DNA of 18,063 nucleotides. Origin: Conus ventricosus. Lineage: Eukaryota; Mollusca; Gastropoda; Neogastropoda; Conidae. The notes below the pieces were generated by a model. That model worked only from the letters and a program-made list of their open reading frames with translations. It did not search any database and was not told the DNA's origin. The translations under genes were made by a program, and so were the position numbers. The stretch spans positions 30,001-48,063 of the forward strand of contig JAFLJL010004159.1 of the NCBI GenBank assembly GCA_018398815.1, in the 5' to 3' direction. This document shows positions 10,258-17,740 of the stretch, one piece after another. Position 1 is the first letter of the stretch. Each line of letters starts with the position of its first letter.

Positions 10258-10985
10258 AGGAAATTATGAAAGACTTTCAGGATGTGTACAAAGATACCCC
10301 AGTACAGTACTGTATTTAACCCCCCCATAGTATTCAGTTAACTACGTCAAACCATGCGAACCAGACCATACCCCCGTCCCAGTTGCAAAAAAAGAGGTTG
10401 TCGAAGATAATCAACAGTATTGCTGATTTAAAGGTCATAGAACCTTCTACATCTCCGTTAAACTCACCCGTTGTACTGTGACAAACCTGATTGCCGGTGC
10501 GTTTTCTTGCATCGATTACAGGATAATTCAATAAATCACTGTGCTCGCTCCGGAGCCCATACCCAACATTGAAGAACTTCTGGTCAGCCTCCTCGGAAAG
10601 GAAATTATTTTGTAAATAGACTTTACTAAAGGTTACTGCAGATTTCCCAATGGCGAGAAAGCGACAAGGCAAGACAGCATTTTCAAAACACCTTTTTGTG
10701 CTTTTCCAATGACAAAGTCCATTCGGTTGGCAAAAATCCCCCGCTCTTTTTGCTAGTATGATGCGAGGCCTGAAAAACTCCATGAATGTGGTGCAGTCAT
10801 TTTTTTGACTACATTTGTTGCTGCAAAGTCATGATGACGCCTCCTTGTCTAACGTACAGCTGTTTTTTCCATACGCAAATTTGGTTTGACTGGCGAAAGG
10901 ACCATCCTAAATTCGTGCCGGTTTTCAAACTCGAGAGTTTTTGGTCACACTATTTCAGTGGAAAAAAATGATGCCAGAAGGAAAG
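10258..10985 (+). pseudogene. Ty3/Gypsy reverse transcriptase region of pol
   Basis: Motifs appear in family order, in shifting frames: KEIMKDFQDVYKDTPV (about 10260), IEPSTSPLNSPVVL (10437-10478), EPIPNIEELLVSLLGKEII (10553 on), IDFTKGYCRFP (10616 on, with the first catalytic Asp at 10619-10621), then MARKRQGKTAFSKH, a region around 10720-10780 matching the fingers/palm segment, and FFDYI at 10801-10815. The last corresponds to the x-x-D-D catalytic box but has Tyr (TAC, 10810-10812) where the second Asp is expected. Residues after it (SHDDA near 10827) match the next block. The enzyme would copy element RNA into cDNA. At least five frame changes and several stops prevent translation as read. 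Confidence 0.9.
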
Positions 10986-11639
10986 AAAGTGTAAAGATGT
11001 TATCTTTAACTTAAACCCCCTACAAAGAAACTGATCAGTCCACTCATCGATTGTTGCTTACTATAGACAAATGTACCCTCCACATTGCGTCCCTGACGGC
11101 CCCTTTGACTGAACTGACGAAAGGACAACAACAAAAGTATTGTGTGTCTTGATTATGCCGAGAAGGCTTGGAGTGTCTTCAGAACACCCTCAAATCATTT
11201 CCTGTTCTGATGGTACCTCCCTCGCAGAAGACTATATTTTAAACCGATGCCATTCCAAAGGATGACGTACTGTGCAGGCAAAAGTGCTTTGTTACATCCA
11301 GTGCAATATGCTAGTATGAGTTCGAAAAGACACAAGAGAAATACCCACTATTGGTATAACGAGCTTGGCTATTGTATGGCATGAAATTCGCCAGGTCTGA
11401 CTGGAAGAAATTTCGTTACAGACTGTGACCCAACAGCCACTACGTTCTTCAATCGTCAAAAACCAAAGAAAACAATTATATTAAGGTGTCTTTGGCCATT
11501 GCAGAAATCCATTAACAATTGAACCAGGCCTGAACACAAAATGGCAAGCAATTTATGGGTCACGGTTATGAGTATTCATGGACAAAATGTAACCCGTCCT
11601 TCAATTAAAGACTATTCCTTTTTTGTCTTTCTTAAATGA
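10986..11639 (+). pseudogene. RT connection and RNase H region of pol, C-terminus
   Basis: YYRQMYP near 11061 and ELTKGQQQKY near 11118 (read across breaks) mark the connection segment. EKAWSVF at about 11160 and PVLMVPPSQKT at about 11205 lead to TDA at 11243-11251, the first RNase H aspartate. Later come YASM, a TIG...LAIVW block near 11350, and FFNRQKPKN near 11440. The last open stretch runs in one frame from about 11525 to a TGA at 11637-11639. It includes PEHKMASN, which fits the conserved end of RNase H, and then only about 25 further residues. RNase H removes the RNA template. No integrase zinc-binding or D,D-35-E pattern follows. Confidence 0.85.
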
Positions 11640-12446
11640 GTATGGTGTGCTCACATGTGACATGCAATGGATGCTACTGACTATTTAAATCAAGTGGAAT
11701 TTAGTACTGAATTTGCGTTGAAGTGACTATATGTTTTACAAGCAAAACCACTTGATGTTGATGTATTACGAATATCATACTTGCGTGGAATGCGGGCTGT
11801 ATTACCATAAAAAATCATGACTCTTTTGTCTTAACTTGCCTGTGAAATGAATATAGATGTATGTGTGATGAGCAAATAACTCTTTAAAATGGAATAGCCA
11901 CATGTTTTTGATTGGTGCTGTACAAACCTATTGTTTTCATTAGTTAAATTGTCAACAAAGGAATTTCATGTTTCACTGTTCAATGAACATAACATTTACC
12001 TGTGGGAAGAAAGAAAAACTATGGTCTAAACGAGGTATTATTTTTTTTGTTTTACATGATCTATTGAGAAACATTTACATTTAGAAATATTCTCATTGTC
12101 ATGAGTTGTAACATATGTTGAGACAAAGATCAGGGAAAATATGGTGCTCACAACTTAATATATAATCACAATTTTTACTTTGAATTGTTAAATTCCTCTA
12201 GTTGTTTTTATCCATAATTTGTGAAATGTATTTGGTGAGATGTTGGTTATCAATTAGGAATTTCGTTTTTTTAAGAAAGACTGAAAGTTAAATATGCTAT
12301 TTAGTGGATCATGTATTATTCGAAACGTTATTATTAATTTGGTGAATCCGTGTATGGATACACATTTTTGATGATCATGGCTGAAGATGGTTTTAGTGAA
12401 GATGTATATATTATCTTTAAAAATTTTTTTGAGAAAATTTTTTCAC
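11640..12446 (+). other. AT-rich region between pol and the 3' LTR, no gene seen
   Basis: About 800 bp of AT-rich sequence with stops in all frames and no frame of 60 codons. It is too short and too stop-dense to hide a normal integrase unless that was largely deleted. A tiny frame at 11761-11820 encodes CVECGLYYH, which mimics half of a zinc finger but has no partner residues. I see no envelope-like frame. Confidence 0.7.
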
Positions 12447-12460
12447 CCCAGGATGGGGGG
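12447..12460 (+). other. Polypurine tract
   Basis: CCCAGGATGGGGGG lies directly before the TGT of the 3' LTR. A G-rich purine run at exactly this place is the normal plus-strand primer site of LTR retroelements. The T at position 4 of GGATGGGGGG interrupts it, as is common. Confidence 0.75.
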
Positions 12461-13085
12461 TGTACCATTGACGAACCTCCACAACAAGGCATGTGGACGC
12501 TCCAACACTGTTATTTAGTGTTATGAATCATTTTCCCCCATGACACAACGTAAAAAAGAAAGAATATTTATGTGGCTTGACTAGTGTAGCGGGCTCCCCA
12601 AATAATTGTGAGTATACTCATTCAAGAACAAATGTGGTATTGGGTAAAGTACCACATGAGTGGATAGTTTAACAATGCTTAGGGAGTGCGTCATGTGTTT
12701 TTGAACACTGAGTAAATGCACTCACAAGGAGAGGGCGAAAGAATCATTATTTAACCCACAATTGCCTAGAGACATGAACCTTCAGGACTTGGTCCTTCTC
12801 TGCTGACCATTCCTTTGACCAGGTGAGCGATAGATAATATGGGGGAAAGCTACATGAAAACTTAAAGAAAGAGAAAGAAAGAATCATATGTTGAATTAAG
12901 AAGTCAAGTTACTTTACACATGGAACTTATTCGGGGTTTGGTCAGGCCCTCACCTTTTACCCTTCGCCCTGCACCCCTTCACCTGTCACCCCGTGAGGTG
13001 TGGAAGAGGCCAATGGATGTGGAACACACCCGGTAGGTGCAGCCGCCAGAATGTAAGACTCATGGAGAGAGTCGGACTCGTCCAT

Positions 13086-13215
13086 CATCTCCAGGGACAG
13101 GAAAGACGAGGGAAGGATTGATACTACATCTCCACTCTCCATGACCAGGAAAAGTCGAGGATGAGCGTCGGAAGTCATTCTCCAGACGGGAGGAAATCGA
13201 GGGCGAGATGAGTCT
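13086..13215 (+). repeat. Three imperfect ~45-bp tandem units in the LTR
   Basis: Units start at about 13086, 13127 and 13176. Each opens with CATCTCCA or CATTCTCCA, followed by a GGACAGGAAA-like word and a GTCGAGG/ATCGAGG word. The 5' LTR has related words near 6030-6160 (AGGACAGGAGAAAGACGAGG, CATCCTCTCC). The repeat therefore predates insertion. Its purine-rich composition could reflect enhancer-type U3 repeats, which is inference only. Confidence 0.5.
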
Positions 13216-13388
13216 GAGAAACAGGGAATCATGAAAGATGCTCGAGTCTTAATTCGTGATGCATTCAAAGCATCAAGGTGAGAGAATCATATTATATTCC
13301 TGGTCTGGAATTTGTGGGCCATTGTGTGGTGAAGGCCGTGACTTTATGAAGTTGGATGATAGTTTGCCTCTCATGAAAGAAGTACATG

Positions 13389-13395
13389 TATAAAA
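13389..13395 (+). promoter_or_regulatory. TATA-like box in 3' LTR
   Basis: The same conserved block as in the 5' LTR. In this copy it could in principle drive transcription rightwards into the R segment of module C. Confidence 0.45.
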
Positions 13396-13423
13396 TCTGT
13401 TTATAAATGGTTTGATGTGATGA

Positions 13424-13429
13424 AATAAA
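13424..13429 (+). terminator. Candidate polyadenylation signal AATAAA in 3' LTR
   Basis: AATAAA lies 35 bp after the TATA-like word. The matching position in the 5' LTR reads AATTGA. Such a short distance between promoter and poly(A) signal would imply a short R region, so the role is uncertain. Confidence 0.35.
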
Positions 13430-13552
13430 GTGTTTTCCCGAATAGAGGGGAGAAGAAAAAACATTCGGTAGTGCGCCATTTGGTTGATTGGAAAGATTGC
13501 GTGTGTCGTATGGAGTAAATGCTGCACAAATGCGCTGTGCAAAATTGACAGT

Positions 13553-13554
13553 TG

Positions 13555-13586
<32 letters not shown>

Positions 13587-13597
13587 ACACAACACAA
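13553..13597. repeat. CA tract, right remnant of module C
   Basis: About 40 bp of (CA)n directly after the 3' LTR, ending in CAACACAACACGA. Together with the 29-bp CA tract at 5432-5460 it forms the interrupted CA tract of module C. Confidence 0.8.
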
Positions 13598-14186
13598 CAC
13601 GACCTACGTTTCTGTCGCCCTCTTCCGCACATTGCATTGCACCATTCCTCCGCCGTCCTTTCATCACATGAAACACTTTAATCTTGGAAAGGCTCATCTC
13701 CGCTCCGTGCCTCCCTCCCGTCTGTCTGCACCTCATTCTGTATATCTTATACGTATCCTCCATTCCCATTACCCTCCCCCCCCTCCCTCCCCTTCTAGCG
13801 TCATTTTCCTCTCCATCACATTGTAGCCAGCACCTGATGCACCCCTGTGAGTTTCTGGATCTTTACCGAGAACCATTATACCATGAATCCACTTATTCCA
13901 AACCGTTATCATCGAGAGTTAAGGCTGACACCAAGGATGGAATGTGGGCAATCAAAATCAAACATAAATCAAACATCCCACATGTTCTACTCAATAGTCA
14001 ACGGCCACTATCGTTATTCGGTTCCTTTTCGGCCGTCCTTTTTAATGTATCTCATTTAACCTCATCTGTATCTCTCACTTTCTCGATGCAATGATCTATT
14101 CAAACTTGGTTAAAACAACAACTGAATGTAATTTTTGTGGCATAGCGCTCAATTTGTCTAATTGAAACTGACAGGGCAAAAGCTCA
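13598..14186 (+). repeat. Module C, R segment, displaced by the retrotransposon
   Basis: It is colinear with the R segments at 2509 and 4181: a pyrimidine-rich start, GTTATCATCGAGAGTTAAGGCTGACACCAAGGATGGAA-type block (13905-13945), CAATAGTCAACGGCCACTATCG (about 13990), and TTTGTCTAATTGAAACTGACAGGGCAAAAGC (about 14154-14184). Open plus frames (13684-14094, 13847-14059) have no match to frames in the other two copies and I do not call them genes. Confidence 0.7.
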
Positions 14187-14396
14187 TCATCATCATCATC
14201 AGTCATCCATCACGCACATCATCTTCATCAGCACCACCTCTCCACCACCACCGCCGCCATCACCACTCACCACCACCGCCATCATGCATCATCATCATCA
14301 CATCAATCATATCATCATCATCATCATCACCTCATCTCACCTCTCTCTCCCTCCACTCTCGTCTCTCTCTTCCTCTCTCTCCTCTCTCTCCTCTTC
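14187..14396. repeat. ATC/ACC trinucleotide tract followed by CT tract
   Basis: (ATC)n and (ACC)n from about 14187 to 14335, then (CT)n to 14396. In modules A and B a GT tract follows R directly. Here these repeats intervene before GT at 14466. Confidence 0.9.
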
Positions 14397-14465
14397 CTGC
14401 GTTTTGCAAGATCAGATGTCAATAGGGCACGTAGCCTGCTGGATCAACCATATCATCTGTTGTTG

Positions 14466-14585
14466 AGTGTGTGTGTGTGTGTGTGTTGTGTGTGCGTGCG
14501 TCTGCTGCGGCATCGCCTGGTGTGGTTTATGTATTAGTTTTGTGGTGTGTGTGTGTGCGCGGCGGCGCGCCGCGCCGCCATCGGC
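14466..14585. repeat. GT tract ending in a GC palindrome
   Basis: (GT)n from 14466 with an interruption at about 14500-14540, then GT to 14556. GGCGGCGCG at 14561-14569 pairs with CGCGCCGCC at 14571-14579, a perfect 9-bp inverted repeat with a one-base spacer. Confidence 0.8.
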
Positions 14586-14808
14586 GTGTATGCAAGAAAC
14601 GTGTGTTGCCTGCAGTCAAAGAGTGATTTCGAAGTCTTATCAGATAAAGTGTGGATGTTAGAATAGATATTTGGCATGCTTTTTGCAGTATTGTGAATCA
14701 ACCGAACACGTACAGACTACCACCTCTCATCGTAGCCTCACCACACATGCAAACATAATTAGCACTCACGTGATGTGTAAACCACGTCTGCCTCACACTC
14801 AGTAGGTA
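14586..14808. other. Unique stretch, nothing recognised
   Basis: About 220 bp of ordinary base composition. There is no frame of useful length, no tRNA-like boxes and no match to the L segments that I can see. Confidence 0.5.
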
Positions 14809-14940
14809 ATAATAGATATATATATATATATATATTAATATATATAATATAGAGAAAAGAGAGAGAGAAAGAAGAAGAGAGTGAGAGAAAGAGAGAAAGA
14901 AACAGAGAGAGAGAGAGTTAGAGAGAAGAGAATGAGTTTA
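14809..14940. repeat. AT tract followed by GA tract
   Basis: (TA)n at about 14815-14852 is self-complementary (TATATATATTAATATATATA-like) and can extrude as a cruciform. It is followed by purine-only GA/GAA repeats to about 14935. Confidence 0.85.
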
Positions 14941-15067
14941 CAGAAACAGACAGGCAAAGGCAGGTAGAGACAATGTCAATTGATTTCCAACAACTCCTAA
15001 CTGAACTGCATGAGTTAATGAACCAGGCAATAAATATAAGTCCTTACATATGTAACTGCCTTGCAGC

Positions 15068-15171
15068 ACATATAATAATAATAAATAATAATAATAATAA
15101 TAATACGGAACATTAGTGCGCTAATCTTAAACAAAAGCCCAAAGCGCTTACAGCACTAAGCCCAGAAGCCC

Positions 15172-15172
<1 letters not shown>
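15068..15172 (+). mobile_element. SINE- or MITE-like fragment headed by an AAT repeat
   Basis: (AAT)n at 15069-15104 leads into acggaacattagtgcgcta and then AAAGCCCAAAGCGCTTACAGCACTAAGCCC. Inside is a small inverted repeat, TTAGTGC (15113 on) against GCACTAAG (about 15153). From memory, AAT-headed elements with GGAnCATT and AAAGCGCTT words recur in marine invertebrate genomes, and I cannot name a family. The CA tract at 15172 follows directly. Confidence 0.4.
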
Positions 15173-15208
<36 letters not shown>

Positions 15209-15292
15209 CACACTACACACTCCACCACACACACACTCACAAACACACCCACACACACACACATCACACACACACACACACACACACATCAC

Positions 15293-15326
<34 letters not shown>

Positions 15327-15345
15327 GCACACACCCCACACACCA
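15172..15345. repeat. CA microsatellite
   Basis: Imperfect (CA)n of about 170 bp with CATCAC and CAAACA interruptions. The minus-strand Cys/Val frame is a repeat translation. Confidence 0.95.
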
Positions 15346-15454
15346 GCGAAGGAGCAAAAAATTATGTTATTGAGAGAGAGTTGTTTGTGTGGAGGACTTG
15401 ACAGAAGAAAGAACTGGTTGATTCAAGTGCAGAAGGTGATTTTCCAGCAGGAAG

Positions 15455-15583
15455 ACCAAACCAACCAACCAACCAACCAACCAACCAACCAACCACCAAC
15501 CAACCAACCAACCTCCAACCAACCAAGACCACCAACACATCCACGCAACCAACCACCAACAACCAACCAACCAACCAAAACAC
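15455..15583. repeat. CCAA tetranucleotide repeat
   Basis: (CCAA)n with interruptions at about 15492, 15513 and 15530-15556. Plus frames read Asn-Gln-Pro-Thr, minus frames Trp-Leu-Val-Gly, both from the repeat. About 110 bp of unique sequence precedes it (15346-15454) and about 130 bp follows (15584-15711). I recognise neither. Confidence 0.9.
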
Positions 15584-15711
15584 GTTACAGGTGATTCAAA
15601 TTTAGTATCCAGCTGATCTCTCACGATAGTGTGAGCAGACAGACGGATTTCTAAAAAGCATTATCCATTAAATACTGAAGTTAGTGTGGGCAACTTCTTT
15701 CCAATAAACAA

Positions 15712-15800
15712 GAGAGGAGAAGAGAGAGAGAGAGAGACAGAGAGAGAAGAGAGAGAGAGAGAGAGTCGAAGAGAGAGAGAGAGAAGAGAGAGGAGTGGTG
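15712..15800. repeat. GA microsatellite
   Basis: Imperfect (GA)n purine tract, followed by a GGAAAGGTGGGG stretch. Confidence 0.9.
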
Positions 15801-15865
15801 AGGAAAGGTGGGGTTTGCCGTGTCGTGAGGATAGCTGAAACAAATAATTTGCTTTTTCCTCTCAG

Positions 15866-15991
15866 CGTAACGAATTAAATTTCAAAGAGAACGACCTGAT
15901 CAGGGCCCCTTCTTTTTCCGACACTGAATCAAAGGAGATTCTCAGACAAAGAACGAGATTAGTTCAAATTGTGCTTTCCTTTTTTAGTATG
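15866..15991 (+). CDS. Weak candidate internal exon of unknown gene
   Basis: A pyrimidine run ends in CTTTTTCCTCTCAG at 15865, a good splice acceptor. From 15866 one frame stays open for 49 codons to a TAG at 16013. It begins RNELNFKENDLIRAPSFSD and continues with a charged segment. The same frame is closed upstream by TAA at 15845. ATG followed by GTAATG at 15989-15996 could be a donor. No domain is recognised, and the length is within what chance allows. If it is real, the flanking microsatellites would be introns. Confidence 0.2.
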
Positions 15992-16035
15992 GTAATGGAA
16001 TCGAAAAATGGTTAGACATTCAGAAAACAAAACCA

Positions 16036-16244
16036 ATGAACCCACACGCACACACACATAAACACACAAACGCACGAACGCCCCCACCCCCTTCCCCTCC
16101 CTCGCCCACACACAGGGGGTGGGGCAATCGCATAGGCACTCTCGCACCACGCACACAACCAAGACACTACCTCGCACGCAAGCACGCACGCACGCTCGCA
16201 TACACACACGCACCACGCCTACACAACACACATCACACACACAC

Positions 16245-16319
<75 letters not shown>

Positions 16320-16320
16320 C
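16036..16320. repeat. CA microsatellite with GCAC blocks
   Basis: Begins as imperfect CA with CCCCACCCCC and GCACGCACGC segments, then a clean (CA)n of about 70 bp at 16245-16317. His/Thr and Cys/Val frames are repeat translations. Confidence 0.95.
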
Positions 16321-16735
16321 CACGCTTTTTTTAATGCTTTTTACACCTAATCAATGAATAATCTAAAGCAACCAACGAAAAGACTGCCTTTTCTTCAATT
16401 GAACAGGCCGTGTCAGTAACTCGTGCCACTACCGCTAAAACATGAAGAACATTTGCTAATGTAAGGAAAACATTTCTAAAGTAGAAAGAACATGATGTGA
16501 CGTTGGAAGACCTTTTGATAAAGTAAGAAGGGCATATTTCAGTTGGTATACCATGAAATGTTATGGTATGAGATATCACTTAGTGCTTGTCATCTAAATC
16601 CCAGAAAAGAAGATGTTAGGCACAGGCAGCGGGGGATGGGGTCTAGAGGTAGGAAGGGAGAGGAACTTTCATGAGGCTGACCACAGATGTGCAGGGTTCC
16701 TAAGATGGGGAGCAGGAAAATGTTTGGGGAAGGAG
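16321..16735. other. Unique stretch, nothing recognised
   Basis: About 415 bp of ordinary composition. A minus frame at 16331-16579 (82 codons) has no motif I recognise and no splice or start context that stands out. Two related words, AAGAACATTTGCTAATGTAAG and AAAACATTTCTAAAGTAGAAAG, lie side by side near 16444-16490. Confidence 0.5.
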
Positions 16736-16914
16736 GAGAGAGAGAGAGGGGGAGGAGAGAGGAGAGAGTAGAGAGAGGGGAGAGAGAGAGAAAAGAGAGA
16801 GAGAGGACGTGCAAATGAGAGAGAGAGAGAACGTAACACACAAAGGGAGGGAAGAGAGACAGAGAAAAAAAAAGGGAGAGAGGGGAGAGAGAGAGGGAGA
16901 AAGAAGAAGAGGTA

Positions 16915-16947
<33 letters not shown>

Positions 16948-17275
16948 TGTGTGTGTGTGTGTGGTGTGTGTGTGTGTGTTGTGTGTGTGTGTGCCCCGCG
17001 CGTCCATGCATACATGTGGTGTGTGTGCGTGCGTGCATGCTGTTGCGTGTGTGCGTGGTGTGTGTGTGTGTGTGTTGTGTGTTGTGTGGGGTGTTTGTGT
17101 GTGTGTGCGTCCCATGCATACATGTGTGTGTGTGTGGTGCGTGCGTGCGTGGCGGCGTGCGTCGTGCGTGCGTGCGTGCGTGTGTGGTTTTGTGTGTGTG
17201 GTGTTGTGTGTTGTGTGTGTGTGTGTGTGTGTGGGGTGTGCGCGCGCGTTGGCGCGAGCACGCGAACGTGTGTGT
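16736..17275. repeat. GA tract followed by GT tract
   Basis: Purine (GA)n from 16736 to about 16914, then (GT)n with TGCGTGC blocks to 17275. The end contains GCGCGCGCGTTGGCGCGAG near 17239. The word CCATGCATACATGTG occurs at 17004 and 17112, a duplicated spacer inside the GT tract. Confidence 0.9.
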
Positions 17276-17520
17276 TTCAGATTTTTTTACCTTTTTTTTT
17301 GGTGGGGCAGTGTATTACACGTTTTTTAATTTTATTGATTTTTTTGGTTTGTTTTTTTAACCTAAAAAGATATATTTTGATAAAGCGACATGCATTTCAG
17401 ATACAGAGAGAAAATGTCATAAGCGTAACTCCCAATTTACAAAAGCAAAACGTTTTAGCACATACTGTTTCACTTCGTTACACAAGGGGTACACCACCCC
17501 TACCTGCAACAACGCAAAGC
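17276..17520. other. T-rich unique stretch between GT and CA tracts
   Basis: About 245 bp with T homopolymers on the left and mixed sequence on the right. No gene is seen. Its position between GT and CA arms resembles that of the L segments, but I see no shared sequence with them. Confidence 0.5.
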
Positions 17521-17671
17521 ACGCACACATGTACACACACACACACACACCACACCCCACACACACACACACACCAAAACACACACACGCACGCACGCAC
17601 GCCGCGCCGCCGCGCGCGCGCGCGCGCAACACGCACGCACGCACGTACGCACGTACGCACACACACAAACA

Positions 17672-17702
<31 letters not shown>

Positions 17703-17738
17703 AGAAGTGAGAGAGAGAGAGAGAGAGATAAAGAGAAG
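17521..17738. repeat. CA tract, CG run, then GA tract
   Basis: (CA)n with GCAC blocks from 17521, an alternating CG run at about 17608-17627, more GCACGTAC words, then (GA)n from 17668 to 17738. Confidence 0.9.
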
Positions 17739-17740
17739 AA

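Larger units (their letters stand above)
5461..13557 (+). mobile_element. Ty3/Gypsy-type LTR retrotransposon, degenerate or poorly basecalled, no visible integrase
   Basis: An ~8.1-kb unit bounded by direct repeats of about 1010 and 1097 bp, with a ~5990-bp interior. Plus-strand order inside is: 5' LTR, ~1.5-kb leader, gag, aspartic protease, reverse transcriptase, RNase H, AT-rich 3' region, polypurine tract, 3' LTR. RT and RNase H blocks with protease before RT place it in Ty3/Gypsy. Integrase, which normally follows RNase H, is not seen. The element lies in a CA microsatellite: CA repeats end at 5460 and resume after 13557, with the rest of the interrupted module beyond. A target duplication such as CACAC would be invisible in this context. 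Frames are broken many times, so it is not active as read, although some breaks may be sequence errors. Clade is not assigned. Confidence 0.92.
12461..13557 (+). repeat. 3' LTR
   Basis: It begins with TGT directly after a polypurine run and ends in TGACA at 13557, followed by CA repeats. It is colinear with 5461-6470. It holds a TATA-like word (13389) and an AATAAA (13424). An internal imperfect tandem repeat of about 45 bp lies at 13086-13215, and the same zone of the 5' LTR (about 6030-6160) carries a more decayed version. The frames it contains (for example minus strand 12957-13268) have no conserved counterpart in the other LTR and are not called. Confidence 0.9.

Noticed and set aside
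10334..10783. 149-codon minus-strand frame
   Set aside because: The plus strand of the same interval carries ordered Ty3/Gypsy RT motifs, so this is an antisense shadow.
11761..11820. Short frame with a CVECGLYYH zinc-finger-like motif, possible integrase or nucleocapsid remnant
   Set aside because: It has only 19 codons, lacks the remaining ligand at the expected spacing, and has no flanking homology.
12957..13268. 103-codon minus-strand frame in the 3' LTR
   Set aside because: The corresponding part of the 5' LTR does not keep the frame, and the region contains LTR tandem repeats.
15455..15583. CRISPR-like or protein-repeat reading of the CCAA array
   Set aside because: It is a simple tetranucleotide repeat with no spacers, and its frames only reflect the repeat.
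16331..16579. 82-codon minus-strand frame in unique sequence
   Set aside because: No recognisable domain, and a length compatible with chance in AT-rich DNA.
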